From: Ursidibacter maritimus
GTDB lineage: Bacteria; Pseudomonadota; Gammaproteobacteria; Enterobacterales; Pasteurellaceae
Length of the DNA stretch: 64,000 nt
Assembly: GCF_009761395.1 (NCBI RefSeq)
Contig: NZ_LEKN01000034.1
Coordinates: forward strand, 1-64,000
Direction: 5' to 3'
The notes under the pieces were generated by a model that had not been told where the DNA came from, ran no database searches, and saw only the letters and a program-made list of their open reading frames with translations. Positions 40,591-51,687 of the stretch are shown here, piece by piece; the stretch's first letter is position 1, and each line of letters starts with the position of its first letter. The translations under genes and the position numbers were made by a program.

Positions 40591-43443
40591 ATGGCTACTA
40601 TCGCACAAAACCCACTCGTTTTAGTGGACGGTTCGTCCTATCTTTATCGTGCATTTCACGCATTTCCACCATTAACCAATAAACAAGGTGAGCCAACCGG
40701 GGCAATGTATGGCGTATTAAATATGTTAAAAAGTTTGATTGCACAGGTTGAACCTAGCCATATTGCTGTGGTTTTTGATGCGAAAGGGAAAACATTTCGA
40801 GATGAATTATTTGAACAATATAAATCTCACCGACCACCAATGCCTGATGAATTACGTTCTCAAATTCAACCTCTACACGCAATGATCAAAGCCTTAGGCA
40901 TTCCTTTGCTTTCTATTGAAGGCGTTGAAGCTGATGATGTGATTGGTACATTAGCGGTACAAGCCGCTCAAACAGGTAAGAATGTGTTAATCAGCACAGG
41001 CGATAAGGATATGGCACAACTGGTGAACGATCATATTATGTTGATCAACACAATGAACAATACGTTACTTGATAGAGATGGCGTTATTGAGAAATATGGT
41101 ATTCCGCCAGAGCTAATTATTGATTACTTAGCCCTACTTGGCGATTCATCGGATAATATTCCCGGTGTAAAAGGGGTGGGTGAGAAGACCGCTATCGCTT
41201 TACTGCAAGGAATTGGCTCAATGCAAACAATCTATGCCAATTTAGATAAGGTTGCAGAACTCTCTTTTCGTGGAGCTAAAACCTTTGCACCGAAGTTAGC
41301 CGCAGAAAAAGAGACTGCCGATCTCTCATATCTACTGGCTACGATTAAAACTGATGTTCCCCTTGATGTGACTCACGATCAATTACTCACACAGCCACAA
41401 CAGCGAGATCAGCTTGTGGAATTGTTTGGTCGTTACGAATTTAAGCGTTGGTTAAACGAAGTGATGGATAATACTAATCCTGTTACCCAAACAGCACCCG
41501 AAAAAATACCAAACCAATATCAAGCCACTCAAGCGGTCAGTTCCGAACAGCAATTTGCAAAAATTGAGATTGATCGTACCGCTTATCAATGTGTCAAGAC
41601 AGAAACGCAGTTTGCTCAATGGCTTGAAAAATTACAAAAAGCGAAAGTGATTGCGGTCGATACCGAAACCAATAGTTTAGATCCAATGTCAGCGGAATTA
41701 GTCGGAATCTCTTTTGGGCTAGAAAATGGCGAGGCTTGCTACATTCCTCTTGCCCATAAAGGTATTAGCAAGCCAGCACAAACTGATTTATTTGGTGATG
41801 AAAGCCAAGCAGAGCAGAGTGAATTGGCTTTATTACCTGAACAACTGGATAAAAAACAGTGTCTTGCTCAGTTAAAACCTATTTTAGAAAACCCAAGCAT
41901 TCAAAAAGTGGGACAAAATATTAAATACGATTTAACTATTTTTGCACGCAATGGTATTGAACTACAAGGCATCGCATTCGATACAATGTTAGAATCCTAC
42001 ACCTTAAATAGTACAGGCAGACATAATATGGACGATCTTGCTGAACGTTATTTAGGGCATCAAACCATTCCTTTTGAAGAGATTGCAGGAAAAGGCAAAA
42101 ATCAGAAAACCTTTGATCTGATTTCATTAGAACAAGCCACAGAATATGCTGCTGAAGATGCGGATATTACAATGAAATTGCATCAAGTACTTAGTCAGGA
42201 ACTGAGCAAAGAACCTGAATTATTGAAACTATTTGAACAGATTGAAATGCCATTAGTTGCGGTATTATCTCGTGTTGAACGCAATGGCGTATTGATTGAT
42301 CCGCAATTGCTTCGCACACATTCTATTGAAATTGAACAACGTTTAGCCGAATTAGAACAACAAGTGCATAAAGAAGCAGGCGAAATTTTCAATCTAGCTT
42401 CCACCAAACAATTACAAGAAATTCTGTTTACTAAGTTAGGCTTACCTGTGTTGAAGAAGACCCCGAAAGGTGCACCATCAACTAATGAAGAAGTTCTTGA
42501 AGAATTAGCACAAATGGGGCATCAAGTACCCGTATTATTGATGGAACATCGTGGGTTAAGTAAATTGAAATCCACTTATGCCGACAAATTGCCACAGATG
42601 ATTAACGCCACCACAGGACGAGTACATACTTCTTATCATCAAGCGGTAACGGCAACAGGGCGACTTTCTTCTAGTGATCCGAATTTACAAAACATTCCAA
42701 TCCGCAACGAACAAGGCAGACGTATTCGCCAAGCCTTTATTGCTCGAGAAGGCTATGTAATTTTAGCGGCAGACTATTCGCAAATTGAGCTACGCATAAT
42801 GGCTCATTTGGCAAAAGATGCCAATATGATTAAAGCCTTTGCGGAAGGGAAAGATATTCACCGATCCACCGCAGCGGAAATTTTTGATGTGCCATTAGAA
42901 CAAGTAACAAGTGAACAACGCCGTAGTGCCAAAGCAATCAACTTCGGCTTGATCTATGGAATGAGCGATTTTGGTTTATCTAACCAACTGGGTATTGGGC
43001 GAGCAGAAGCGAAAAAATATATGGAACTCTATTTCCAACGCTATCCTGCGGTACAGCAATTTATGATGGATATTCGTGAAAAAGCTGCTGAAAAAGGCTA
43101 TGTCGAAACCTTATTTGGACGTCGTTTATATTTACCCGATATTCAATCAAGTAACCAAATCCGCCGTAAAGCTGCCGAACGTGTGGCAATCAATGCTCCA
43201 ATGCAAGGAACAGCAGCCGATATTATCAAAGTGGCAATGATCGGTATTGATAATGCAATTCGAGATTGTGATGATATAAAAATGATTATGCAAGTACACG
43301 ATGAACTTGTATTTGAAGTCAAAGCAGACAGAGTAGAGCATTACAGCCAGCTTATTAAAATTGAAATGGAAAAAGCAATTGCCCTAGAAGTCCCACTAAT
43401 CGCCGAAGTCGGTATCGGGAAAAACTGGGACGAGGCTCATTAA
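40591..43443 (+). CDS. polA: DNA polymerase I
   Basis: This 950-residue enzyme performs repair synthesis and Okazaki-fragment processing. It has three domains: the 5' nuclease ([49 protein letters not shown]), the 3'-5' proofreading domain with all three motifs ([27 protein letters not shown]), and the polymerase domain ([40 protein letters not shown]). Proofreading residues are intact. Length is a little above Escherichia coli Pol I (928). It is a single-gene unit; a TATAAT at 40552-40557 may be its promoter. An uptake sequence lies at about 41530 in the linker after the nuclease domain. Confidence 0.98.
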   Translation: MATIAQNPLVLVDGSSYLYRAFHAFPPLTNKQGEPTGAMYGVLNMLKSLIAQVEPSHIAVVFDAKGKTFRDELFEQYKSHRPPMPDELRSQIQPLHAMIKALGIPLLSIEGVEADDVIGTLAVQAAQTGKNVLISTGDKDMAQLVNDHIMLINTMNNTLLDRDGVIEKYGIPPELIIDYLALLGDSSDNIPGVKGVGEKTAIALLQGIGSMQTIYANLDKVAELSFRGAKTFAPKLAAEKETADLSYLLATIKTDVPLDVTHDQLLTQPQQRDQLVELFGRYEFKRWLNEVMDNTNPVTQTAPEKIPNQYQATQAVSSEQQFAKIEIDRTAYQCVKTETQFAQWLEKLQKAKVIAVDTETNSLDPMSAELVGISFGLENGEACYIPLAHKGISKPAQTDLFGDESQAEQSELALLPEQLDKKQCLAQLKPILENPSIQKVGQNIKYDLTIFARNGIELQGIAFDTMLESYTLNSTGRHNMDDLAERYLGHQTIPFEEIAGKGKNQKTFDLISLEQATEYAAEDADITMKLHQVLSQELSKEPELLKLFEQIEMPLVAVLSRVERNGVLIDPQLLRTHSIEIEQRLAELEQQVHKEAGEIFNLASTKQLQEILFTKLGLPVLKKTPKGAPSTNEEVLEELAQMGHQVPVLLMEHRGLSKLKSTYADKLPQMINATTGRVHTSYHQAVTATGRLSSSDPNLQNIPIRNEQGRRIRQAFIAREGYVILAADYSQIELRIMAHLAKDANMIKAFAEGKDIHRSTAAEIFDVPLEQVTSEQRRSAKAINFGLIYGMSDFGLSNQLGIGRAEAKKYMELYFQRYPAVQQFMMDIREKAAEKGYVETLFGRRLYLPDIQSSNQIRRKAAERVAINAPMQGTAADIIKVAMIGIDNAIRDCDDIKMIMQVHDELVFEVKADRVEHYSQLIKIEMEKAIALEVPLIAEVGIGKNWDEAH

Positions 43444-43452
43444 GCCTTAAAT

Positions 43453-43533
43453 AGCGGTAAGATTGTCATAAATTAAGCTGATCTTACCGCTTGATACACC
43501 CTCGATAACGCCCGTGTCCACACGGGTGTTTTC
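43453..43533 (+). terminator. Double hairpin after polA
   Basis: AGCGGTAAGAT (43453-43463) pairs with ATCTTACCGCT (43481-43491); this is an inverted uptake-sequence pair. A second GC-rich hairpin follows: CCCGTG (43511-43516) with CACGGG (43521-43526), extended by three more pairs and followed by TTTT. Together they should end polA transcription. Confidence 0.65.
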
Positions 43534-43728
43534 GGATTCTTACAAGCGGTTTAATATGTTCAATTTTTTGCAAAAGATTTTTTGGCACGAGTTTGGAAAC
43601 TCATGGGGTAGAGGGATTTAATTACATTACCGATTTCAATGGTTTAACTCTGTATCGGATTAACTTGTAAAAATAACCTAAGATCTAACCGCTTATAAGC
43701 GGTCAGATATTGAGATAATTTTGCAAGT

Positions 43729-44247
43729 TTATTTATTCCAAGGCATTTTGGCTAATAGGCGAGCCATTCCACAAAATCCAGTTACCCCTGCAAAGACTAA
43801 GCCAGCTCCAATAAATGCTGAAATAGAATAGAACCAAGGGTGGATAAATGTACCCAGTATCATACCTAATAATACGAATGAACCTGCTGTAATGTGTACT
43901 TGTCGCATTAAGTCAATAGGTTGCGTGCGATCTAGTATGGTTTCTAGCCCTGCTTGTTTCCAACCATCAATACCATTTTCAAGTAGATATGCATCACAAT
44001 TATGCTTCTGGGCAACTTCATAAAGTTGTGATTGTGACTGTTTTGTTCTTACGCCTGATTTGCAATGGAAAATAACTACTGCATTTTGGGGAAAATTAGT
44101 AATACTTTTTGTTTGTAATTGAGATAAAGGGAAAGAAATTGCTGCCGATATATGTTCACGCTTGTGTTCAGCACTTTCACGAATATCAATCAATATCGCT
44201 CCTTGCATACACATTTCTTTTGCTTCTCTTGATGGAATAATTTTCAT
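43729..44247 (-). CDS. Rhodanese-domain membrane protein (YgaP-like)
   Basis: This 172-residue protein has an N-terminal rhodanese domain (ILIDIRESAEHKREHI near residue 17; active-site loop FHCKSGVRTKQ with the catalytic Cys) and a C-terminal DUF2892 domain with two hydrophobic segments. The architecture and length equal Escherichia coli YgaP, a membrane sulfurtransferase. The physiological acceptor is not known. It stands alone and diverges from tyrR. Confidence 0.87.
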   Translation of the reverse strand: MKIIPSREAKEMCMQGAILIDIRESAEHKREHISAAISFPLSQLQTKSITNFPQNAVVIFHCKSGVRTKQSQSQLYEVAQKHNCDAYLLENGIDGWKQAGLETILDRTQPIDLMRQVHITAGSFVLLGMILGTFIHPWFYSISAFIGAGLVFAGVTGFCGMARLLAKMPWNK

Positions 44248-44424
44248 TTTTTATCCTTTTATATGATTTATTGTTATGATTGATTTATTTTAAATGTTGT
44301 TTTGGAATATGTGAATAGGGGGATAAGTTGATAGCGGGTGATTTTTATGTTTTGTGCTCTTACTCACATGTTTTTTATGCATGAATTAGATAATCAATAT
44401 TTACAAACAGATTATTGAATTTAT

Positions 44425-44442
44425 TGTAAACAAAAATTTCCA
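44425..44442. promoter_or_regulatory. TyrR box in front of tyrR
   Basis: TGTAAA-N6-TTTCCA differs from the TyrR consensus TGTAAA-N6-TTTACA at one base. The right half overlaps a candidate -35 region 17 bp upstream of TATTAT (44460-44465), about 75 bases before the tyrR start. The position fits autogenous repression, known for Escherichia coli tyrR. Confidence 0.6.
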
Positions 44443-44516
44443 AAATGTGAATTTGGCGTTATTATAGTTGTCCATAAGCGGTAAGATTTAGCTTAAAACT
44501 TGCAAAAGGATAAACA

Positions 44517-46115
44517 ATGAGACTAGCGATAACTTGTGTAGAGAGAGTAGGCGTAGCCCAAGATATTTTAAGTTTATTAGTAAAAAATCAGATAAATTTA
44601 GAAGGTATTGAACTGCAAAAATTTGCGGATAAAGGGGTAGTATATTTACGCACCGAAGCTGTAGATGAAAATGTACAGCCTAAATTACTCAAAGAAATTG
44701 CCAAAATCTCAGGCATAACGAAGGTTCAGCATATTCATCATTTACCTCAAGAGCGTAAAAATTTAGAGCTACAAGCGGTATTGGGTGCTTTACCTAATCC
44801 TGTTTTATCCATTGATTTACAAGGGAATATTGAGTTTGCTAATCAACAGGCGATCAACTCTTTATTGCCAGCGTATAAACAAAATTTGTCTAAACGTAAG
44901 CAAGAAAAATTACAGACACTCAATGGAATCCCCCTAAATGACGTATTAGCCAATTTAAATAAAACAAAGTGGTATAAAGCTTTCCTTGAGCAAGGTGCTA
45001 CTGCACAGCAAGATACCTTACAGCCGATTTCGAACCCAATTCAATTTGATAATCAGATGTGGCGTATTGATTTACTTCCTATTGAATTATGGGAAACGGA
45101 TCAAAATCGCCCGTTAGGTTATGTGGTGGCTCTACAATCACAACAAGCAATGCAACTCGATTTACATCAGTTTATGGCTAATCAAACCAGTGAATTTGAT
45201 GCAATGATCGCAAGTAGCCCTAAAATGAAACTCGTTATTGAACAAGCCAAGAAATTTGCCATATTGAAAGCACCTTTACTGATTCAAGGTGAAACTGGAA
45301 CAGGTAAAGATTTATTTGCGAAGGCTTGTCATCAATTTAGTTTTAGACGAGATGAACGTTTTATTGCCGTAAACTGTGCAGGCTTGCCCGAAGAAGATGC
45401 TGAAAGTGAAATGTTTGGTTACAGTGTTGAAGGCAAAGAAAGAATGGGCTTTTTTGAATATACCAATGGTGGCACTGTTCTGTTAGATAATGTGGCTGAG
45501 CTATCCTTAGATATGCAAGCCAAGCTATTGCGTTTTTTAAATGACGGCGTATTTCGTAGAGTGGGTGAAGAGCGTGAAATTCAGGTTGATGTAAGGGTGA
45601 TTTGTACTACACAAAAACCATTAGCTCAGCTTGTCAGTGAAGGAAAAATACGAGAAGATCTTTATCATCGCTTAAATGTTCTGACATTAAATTTACCGCC
45701 ATTGCGTGAGCGACAAGCTGATTTGCCTTTACTTGCCGATCATTTTATTAGCCAAATTAGCCAACAACTCGGTATTAAAGAACCGAGCTATGACGAATTT
45801 TTCTTGCAAGCGTTACAGCGACACCGTTGGGCAGGAAATTTGAGAGAACTTTATAATGCCATTTATCGTGCTTGTTCATTGGCAAATCAACAACTTCAAG
45901 TCAAAGATTTAGATTTGCCTGAAGAGTCCTTGCCGGATGCGGAAATGTTAGATTTAGAACAAGCATCGCTCGATGAATTAGTTAATCAGTTTGAGTCTTC
46001 ATTATTACGCAAATTCTATGCAGAGTATCCGAGTACGCGGAAACTCGCTCAGCGTTTAGGCATTTCTCACACTGCGGTGGCGAATAAATTACGACAATAT
46101 GGAATTGGTAAATAA
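44517..46115 (+). CDS. tyrR: Aromatic amino acid regulator TyrR
   Basis: This 532-residue regulator controls aromatic amino acid synthesis and transport. It is full length: an N-terminal ACT domain (RLAITCVERVGVAQDIL), a PAS-like domain (ALPNPVLSIDLQGNIEFAN), a central AAA domain (LLIQGETGTGKDLFAKACH, GTVLLDNVAELS) and a C-terminal Fis-type HTH (KLAQRLGISHTAVANKLRQYG). The GAFTGA loop of sigma-54 activators is replaced by a divergent GYSVEGKER, as in other TyrR proteins, so it should act with sigma-70. The stop overlaps the sapA start by one base, placing tyrR at the head of the sap operon. Confidence 0.95.
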   Translation: MRLAITCVERVGVAQDILSLLVKNQINLEGIELQKFADKGVVYLRTEAVDENVQPKLLKEIAKISGITKVQHIHHLPQERKNLELQAVLGALPNPVLSIDLQGNIEFANQQAINSLLPAYKQNLSKRKQEKLQTLNGIPLNDVLANLNKTKWYKAFLEQGATAQQDTLQPISNPIQFDNQMWRIDLLPIELWETDQNRPLGYVVALQSQQAMQLDLHQFMANQTSEFDAMIASSPKMKLVIEQAKKFAILKAPLLIQGETGTGKDLFAKACHQFSFRRDERFIAVNCAGLPEEDAESEMFGYSVEGKERMGFFEYTNGGTVLLDNVAELSLDMQAKLLRFLNDGVFRRVGEEREIQVDVRVICTTQKPLAQLVSEGKIREDLYHRLNVLTLNLPPLRERQADLPLLADHFISQISQQLGIKEPSYDEFFLQALQRHRWAGNLRELYNAIYRACSLANQQLQVKDLDLPEESLPDAEMLDLEQASLDELVNQFESSLLRKFYAEYPSTRKLAQRLGISHTAVANKLRQYGIGK

Positions 46116-47788
46116 TGAGATGCTATCGACAAGCGGTTGCTTTATGCAGTTTTTTTGCAATATTTAGCTTAAATCAAAGCGCTTATTCAGCGCCAAGTAT
46201 TCCTCAAGAATTGCTCAATAACAGCGTGGTTTATTGTACGGATGGTTCAGATTTTTCGTTTAACCCGCAACGTGCAGAAGTGGGGAGCAATATGAATATT
46301 GTAACGGAACAGCTTTACGATAAATTGGTTGAGTTTGACCCAGTTAGCAATAAATTAAAACCCGCACTAGCAGAGCGATTTACGATCAGCGATGACGGTT
46401 TAACCATTACATTTTATTTGCGTAAAGATGTATCGTTTCATCATACCCCTTGGTTTACACCAACCCGTAAGCTAAATGCAGAAGATATTGTATTTTCGTT
46501 AAATCGAATGATGGCGAAGGAGTTTGAATTACCAGAATTAAGTGCCGAACAGCAAGCGACTTTAGCACGTTATCGTATCAATAATGAAATTGCTGAACGA
46601 ACCTATTTCCCTTATTTTGACAGTGTGAGGCTAAAACATCGCATTCAAGAAATTACTGCACTTAATAGTCACACTGTAATGATTAAATTGGCGGCTGCGG
46701 ATAATTCTTTATTGCACCATTTGGCTAGTCAGTATGCCGTTATTTTGTCGAAAGAGTATGCTTTACAACTAAACGCTGATGAAAATCTCGCGCAATTAAA
46801 CCGCTTTCCTATTGGCACAGGGGTATATCAAGTTGAACGCTATGAGCAAGATGATCACGTTCGTCTCATTCCAAACCCACATTACTGGGGGAAAAAAGCG
46901 CATATTGGGCATATGATTGTGGATTTTTCAACGACAGCAACGGGGCGAATGGCAAAATTCTTAAATAAAGAGTGTGATATATCAGCGTTTCCTGAGCCAA
47001 GCCAGTTATCCGTTTTAACCGACAAGCAAGCGATTGTGCAAAGTGATGGGGCAAACTTAGCCTATTTAGCCTTTAATTTCCGTCAAGAAAAGATGCGAGA
47101 TGTTACCTTTCGTCAGCAAATTGCACAAGCCATTGATCGCAAGCGGTTAGCAAAATTACTATTTTATTCAATGGCGGACGTTGCCGACAATGTATTACCT
47201 AAAGCGATTTTTCCTGAAACAAATCCAGATGGTTATCTTTATCCGCATATTATTCGCAAAAAATCAGATGAAACTGACCGCTTGAATTTATGGGTGGTGG
47301 ACGAGAAAAAAGTTTATAATCCCCATCCATTAAAAATGGCGGAGCTAATTCGGGCAGATTTGGCTAAAGTGGGGATTACTGTTAAGGTTCGTCAAGTTAG
47401 CCGGGCTTATCTAGTCCAGCAATTAGAGAATAATCAAGCAGACTACGATCTCATTTTAGGTGGTTGGTTGGCGAATAATTTTGATGCTGATGCGTTTTTA
47501 TCACCTATCCTGAGTTGCGATGCACAAAATGCAGTGACGAATTTATCAAATTGGTGCGATCACGATTTTGATGCATTGTTACAAAGTGCAAGGTTAAGTG
47601 AAGATCACTTTGTACAACGGCTACTGTATCGTCAAGCACAAGAATTATTGCAACAGCAATTGCCAATCCTACCGCTTGTGAATACTAAACGGGTATTATT
47701 AGTTAGCCCGAAAGTTGCTAAGGTCAATATTAGCCATTTTGGGCAAGTTAAATTAGCAGAAATTCATTTAGCGTTACCTACACATTAG
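46115..47788 (+). CDS. sapA: Peptide ABC transporter substrate-binding protein SapA
   Basis: This 557-residue family-5 solute-binding protein is periplasmic. A signal peptide ends near QSAYSAPS (about residue 27). The body has VYCTDGSDFSFNPQR, TEQLYDKLVEFDP and GGWLANNFDADAFLSPILS, which fit SapA more than OppA. In Haemophilus and Salmonella, SapA binds cationic antimicrobial peptides and, in Haemophilus, haem. The region encoding the signal peptide overlaps an extended uptake sequence (46129-46160). It is coupled to tyrR by a one-base overlap. Confidence 0.93.
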   Translation: MRCYRQAVALCSFFAIFSLNQSAYSAPSIPQELLNNSVVYCTDGSDFSFNPQRAEVGSNMNIVTEQLYDKLVEFDPVSNKLKPALAERFTISDDGLTITFYLRKDVSFHHTPWFTPTRKLNAEDIVFSLNRMMAKEFELPELSAEQQATLARYRINNEIAERTYFPYFDSVRLKHRIQEITALNSHTVMIKLAAADNSLLHHLASQYAVILSKEYALQLNADENLAQLNRFPIGTGVYQVERYEQDDHVRLIPNPHYWGKKAHIGHMIVDFSTTATGRMAKFLNKECDISAFPEPSQLSVLTDKQAIVQSDGANLAYLAFNFRQEKMRDVTFRQQIAQAIDRKRLAKLLFYSMADVADNVLPKAIFPETNPDGYLYPHIIRKKSDETDRLNLWVVDEKKVYNPHPLKMAELIRADLAKVGITVKVRQVSRAYLVQQLENNQADYDLILGGWLANNFDADAFLSPILSCDAQNAVTNLSNWCDHDFDALLQSARLSEDHFVQRLLYRQAQELLQQQLPILPLVNTKRVLLVSPKVAKVNISHFGQVKLAEIHLALPTH

Positions 47789-47815
47789 CAGAATATGCCA
47801 CGAGAAAATTGAAGA

Positions 47816-48775
47816 ATGTTATTTGCATTGATTAGAAAATTATTTTTAACTTTGATTACGCTGATTATTTTATCTTTTATCAGCTACCATATTTTATTAC
47901 GAGATCCGTTAAATAACTTAGTGGGTAATGATTTCACTGCATATTTCAATTATGTTCAGGCTTTATTACAAGGGGACTGGGGGATTAACCACAACACGGG
48001 TGAGCCACTAGCTAAACAGATCTTAAATGTGTTTCCAGCGACGATTTCACTCTGTTTATCGGCAACTTTTTTATCCTTATTGCTAGGCATTCCCTTAGGA
48101 TTTTTTTCGGCAACACAACGGCAACATTTGGTTGGAAAATTACTTTCAACACTAGGCTCACTCAGTTTAGCAGTGCCTGTGTTTTGGTTAGCAATTTTAT
48201 TACTCGCTTATGCTTCAATAAATCATTGGGCAATTTCGGCAGTGGGGGAAATTCATCCAATTTATGCGGTGCCAGCAGTTACGGGAGTGACTTTTATTGA
48301 TATTTTACTCTCTGATTCCCCTTATAAATTAAAAATGATGCAAAGTGCGTTACAACATTTGGCGTTACCTACTTTAATCCTAGCATTACCTGCAACCCTA
48401 GAAACGTTACGCATTACAGAGCAAAGGACACTATATGTAATGAAACAGAATTACGTCAAAGTGGCTCGTGTGCGAGGCTGGTCACCATTAAAAATTTGGT
48501 GCAATCATATTATTCGCAATACGCTTCCTGCCTTAATTCCAATGATTGCACGCAATGTAACGCTTATTTTTGCTTTTGGAATGTTAATTGAAAATGTAGT
48601 GAGCTGGGACGGCGTTGGACGCTGGATGATTAACGCATTATCTATTCAAGATTATCACGCCATTTCTGCAGGGGTAGTGGCAATCGGTTTATTCGTATTA
48701 TCGGTGGATTTACTAGCAAGCTTAATCACCACGTTATTAGACCCTTCACAGAAGAAAGATTGGTATGCTAAATAA
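47816..48775 (+). CDS. sapB: Peptide ABC transporter permease SapB
   Basis: This 319-residue inner-membrane permease has about six transmembrane segments and the cytoplasmic EAA-type loop YVKVARVRGWSPLKIWCNHIIRN. The start of the protein (LIRKLFLTLITLIILSFIS) and LLQGDWGINHNTGEPL fit the DppB/SapB group. Its end overlaps the sapC start by 11 bases. Confidence 0.93.
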   Translation: MLFALIRKLFLTLITLIILSFISYHILLRDPLNNLVGNDFTAYFNYVQALLQGDWGINHNTGEPLAKQILNVFPATISLCLSATFLSLLLGIPLGFFSATQRQHLVGKLLSTLGSLSLAVPVFWLAILLLAYASINHWAISAVGEIHPIYAVPAVTGVTFIDILLSDSPYKLKMMQSALQHLALPTLILALPATLETLRITEQRTLYVMKQNYVKVARVRGWSPLKIWCNHIIRNTLPALIPMIARNVTLIFAFGMLIENVVSWDGVGRWMINALSIQDYHAISAGVVAIGLFVLSVDLLASLITTLLDPSQKKDWYAK

Positions 48776-49655
48776 TAAAGATCCTGAACAATTTAGAGAG
48801 TCTGCCTATTTTACTCAATTTTGGGCGGTGCTGCGCCAAGATACTATTGCATTGGTTAGTGTTAATCTATTTTTTGCATTACTTGGTTTAACATTATTAG
48901 GCTACTGGATAGCCCCGTATTCTGCTGAACAACAGTTTGTCGGTTTAGAATTGATGCCACCGTCTTGGAACGATCAAGGGCAAATTAGTCACTTCTTTGG
49001 TACTGATGATTTAGGGCGAGATATTTTTAGTCGAATTTTATCGGGGTTCTATTACACTGTAGGCTCAGCTTTGACAATTACGTTGGCGATTGCTGTTATT
49101 GGCGGGGTAATTGGTATTTTAGCCGGAGCAAAAAAAGGGAGTTCTTTTTTTATTCTGTCGCATTTGTTTGATACCTTTTTATTTACCCCTATTCTGTTAA
49201 TTGCGATTATTATCGCCACGCTAATGGAGCCAAGTTTACCGAATGCTATGTTAGCTATTTTTTTGGCGATGCTACCACATTTTATCCATAAAATTTATCA
49301 AACTACCCAGCAGGAGCTAAAACGAGAATATGTTGTGACTCTTCGTTTAGAGGGAGCAAAATTTAAAGATTTAGTCAAGGAAGTGATCCTACCAAATTTA
49401 ACAGTGATTGCAGTGAAAGAGCTGTCTCATATTTTTGTGATCGCAGTATTGGATATTAGTGCATTAAGTTTTATCTCACTGGGGGCAAAAAGTCCAACAC
49501 CTGAATGGGGTACAATGATTCGAGATTCAATGGAATTAGTTTATATTGCCCCTTGGACAGTGATTCTACCTGGGCTTGCAATCGTCTTTGTGATTTTAAT
49601 TATTACTCTACTCGGTAATAGTATTGTGCGTGTTTTAGAAAAATATCGGTATTAA
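48765..49655 (+). CDS. sapC: Peptide ABC transporter permease SapC
   Basis: This 296-residue permease pairs with SapB. It has the N-terminal segment [18 protein letters not shown], the DppC-type [19 protein letters not shown], and the loop [23 protein letters not shown] that contacts the ATPase. About six transmembrane segments are evident. Its stop is two bases before the sapD start. Confidence 0.93.
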   Translation: MLNNKDPEQFRESAYFTQFWAVLRQDTIALVSVNLFFALLGLTLLGYWIAPYSAEQQFVGLELMPPSWNDQGQISHFFGTDDLGRDIFSRILSGFYYTVGSALTITLAIAVIGGVIGILAGAKKGSSFFILSHLFDTFLFTPILLIAIIIATLMEPSLPNAMLAIFLAMLPHFIHKIYQTTQQELKREYVVTLRLEGAKFKDLVKEVILPNLTVIAVKELSHIFVIAVLDISALSFISLGAKSPTPEWGTMIRDSMELVYIAPWTVILPGLAIVFVILIITLLGNSIVRVLEKYRY

Positions 49656-49657
49656 TT

Positions 49658-50704
49658 ATGGCATTGTTAGATATTCGTCATTTAAGCATTGAAATTGAAA
49701 CACCAGAAGGGCGAATCAAAATGGTGGACAACGTCAATCTCACCCTTGACAGCGGTGAGATTTGTGGCTTAGTTGGCGAATCAGGTTCAGGTAAGAGTTT
49801 AATTGCCAAAGTTATCTGCGGATTGGTTAAAGAAGAGTGGATTATTACCGCTGATCGATTTCGTTTTAATGATGTTGAGCTTTTAAAACTCTCACCATCA
49901 CAACGTAGGAAGCTAGTGGGTGATGATATTTCAATGATCTTCCAAGATCCACTTTCCTGTTTAGACCCAAGTTTGCCTATTGGTAAACAATTAAGCCAAA
50001 CTATCCGCTTTAAAGGCAAATGGTGGCAATGGTTCGGCTGGAAAAAACGTAAAGCCATTGAGTTACTACATCGTGTGGGCATTAAAGATCACCAAGATGT
50101 AATGCGTAGCTACCCAACGGATTTAACCGAAGGGGAAGCCCAAAAAGTGATGATTGCAATGGCTGTGGCTAATCAGCCCCGTTTATTAGTGGCTGATGAG
50201 CCAACAAATACAATGGAAGCCACAACGCAGCTACAAATTTATCGATTGCTTTCCAGTATGAATAAGAATTTAGGCACATCAATCATTTTAGTCAGTAACG
50301 ATATGTTGAGTATTCAAAAATGGGTTGATTCCTTTAATGTGCTTTATTGCGGTCAAACAGTGGAAATTGCCACGAAAGAAACCATAATGGAAACGCCATT
50401 TCACCCTTATACTTCGGTGTTATTACATAGTGTTCCCGATTTTTCTCAGCCTTATCCATTTAAAGGACGACTCAACACCCTAAAAGGTTCTGTGCCAATG
50501 CTCAAAGATATGCCAATTGGTTGTCGTCTTGGGCCACGTTGCCCTTTTGCTCAGAAAAAATGTGTGGTGAAACCGCCATTAAGAAAGTTCCGCCAACACG
50601 AATTTGCTTGTCATTTCCCGATTAACTTTCGTGAGCAGAATTTCTTGAAGAAATCCGAATTTATTCCTGTGATGGTAAATAATAAGCCTGAGATGAGTGG
50701 GTAA
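49658..50704 (+). CDS. sapD: Peptide ABC transporter ATPase SapD
   Basis: This 348-residue ABC ATPase has Walker [14 protein letters not shown] loop [12 protein letters not shown], a degenerate signature [12 protein letters not shown] as in enteric SapD, Walker [11 protein letters not shown], and the C-terminal oligopeptide-transporter domain [15 protein letters not shown]. The switch-loop histidine is replaced by Asn (VSNDMLS), which is unusual. In other species sapF, the partner ATPase, follows directly; here sapD is the last gene, so a partner must be encoded elsewhere or be absent. In Escherichia coli SapD also supports the Trk potassium system. Confidence 0.92.
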   Translation: MALLDIRHLSIEIETPEGRIKMVDNVNLTLDSGEICGLVGESGSGKSLIAKVICGLVKEEWIITADRFRFNDVELLKLSPSQRRKLVGDDISMIFQDPLSCLDPSLPIGKQLSQTIRFKGKWWQWFGWKKRKAIELLHRVGIKDHQDVMRSYPTDLTEGEAQKVMIAMAVANQPRLLVADEPTNTMEATTQLQIYRLLSSMNKNLGTSIILVSNDMLSIQKWVDSFNVLYCGQTVEIATKETIMETPFHPYTSVLLHSVPDFSQPYPFKGRLNTLKGSVPMLKDMPIGCRLGPRCPFAQKKCVVKPPLRKFRQHEFACHFPINFREQNFLKKSEFIPVMVNNKPEMSG

Positions 50705-50796
50705 AATGATGCCTTTTGCGAAGATTGAAAGCGGTGACTTTATATAAAAATTTTGCAAAATTCTTTGTATATTACACCGCTTGTATCAGGCATAAA

Positions 50797-51687
50797 TTAT
50801 AAATACGCTTTTTGTTCTTTCATTAACGTGCTAAAAAATTCCATAGCCACTTTAACTTTCGGGGATAGATAGCGGCGGTGTGGGTAGAGCAAACTAATAT
50901 CCAGTTTTTCCTGTTCCAAATGATTTAAGATTGGAATCAGTTCGCCTGATGCTAACTCGTCTTTTACTAAGAATTTTGGGATCTGAATAATACCCAAGTG
51001 TGCTTTTGCAATTTGCACTAGAGCATAACCATTATTGCTATATAGTCGGCTTTGCGGTTTAAATTTAATATGATGTCCGTTCTCATTAAATTGCCAAGTT
51101 TGTTGTCCTTCGTAGAGCAGACATTGATGTTGTTGTAATTCTGATGCTGCTTGGGGTTCGCCATATTTAGCTAAATACTGAGGAGAGGCGACAATTAAAT
51201 GCTCTGCTTGAGCAATACGTTTTGCCACAATAGAACTATCTTCTAGCTTGCCAATGCGTAGCACCAGATCATAACCTTCAGCCACCACATCAACTCGGCG
51301 ATCATTAAATTCCAAGTTAAGTTGAAGATGGGGATAAGTTTCAATAAATTTGCCTAAATGGGGGGCAATAAAGCGAGAGCCGAAATCCATTGGTACAGAG
51401 ATCGTAAGCTTGCCTTGTAAGGTGGACGTAATATCGGTTACACAGGCTTCTGCCTCTTTGAGTTCATTTAAAATAGGTAAACAGCGTTGGTAAAATAGTA
51501 GTCCAGCTTCTGTCGGGGTAATTTTGCGAGTGGTGCGTTGCAGGAGTCGGACATTCAGATGTGCTTCAAGCTGTGCCACCAATTTACTTGCCATTGCGAG
51601 CGAAATTTGTTCTTGTTGAGCAGCTTGGGTGAAACTTTGGGTTTCAATTACTCGACAAAATAAGTTAATTGCGTGTAGTTTATCCAT
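50797..51687 (-). CDS. LysR-family transcriptional regulator
   Basis: This 296-residue regulator has the N-terminal LysR winged helix (LHAINLFCRVIETQSFTQAA, then LVAQLEAHLNVRLLQRTTR) and a C-terminal effector-binding domain starting near GKLTISVPMDFG. It belongs to the CrgA/DsdC-like group by sequence feel, but its effector and targets are unknown. The start at 51687 has AGGGAT six bases upstream; the frame extends 18 codons further. Its 5' end faces topA, so it may regulate itself or topA, though no operator is evident. Confidence 0.9.
   Translation of the reverse strand: MDKLHAINLFCRVIETQSFTQAAQQEQISLAMASKLVAQLEAHLNVRLLQRTTRKITPTEAGLLFYQRCLPILNELKEAEACVTDITSTLQGKLTISVPMDFGSRFIAPHLGKFIETYPHLQLNLEFNDRRVDVVAEGYDLVLRIGKLEDSSIVAKRIAQAEHLIVASPQYLAKYGEPQAASELQQHQCLLYEGQQTWQFNENGHHIKFKPQSRLYSNNGYALVQIAKAHLGIIQIPKFLVKDELASGELIPILNHLEQEKLDISLLYPHRRYLSPKVKVAMEFFSTLMKEQKAYL

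Noticed and set aside
43730..44247. The rhodanese protein as GlpE because GlpR is in the window.
   Set aside because: It has an extra C-terminal DUF2892 membrane domain, which GlpE lacks, and the glpR gene is far away.
44517..46115. TyrR as a sigma-54-dependent activator.
   Set aside because: The GAFTGA loop needed for sigma-54 contact is not present, and the domain order is that of TyrR.
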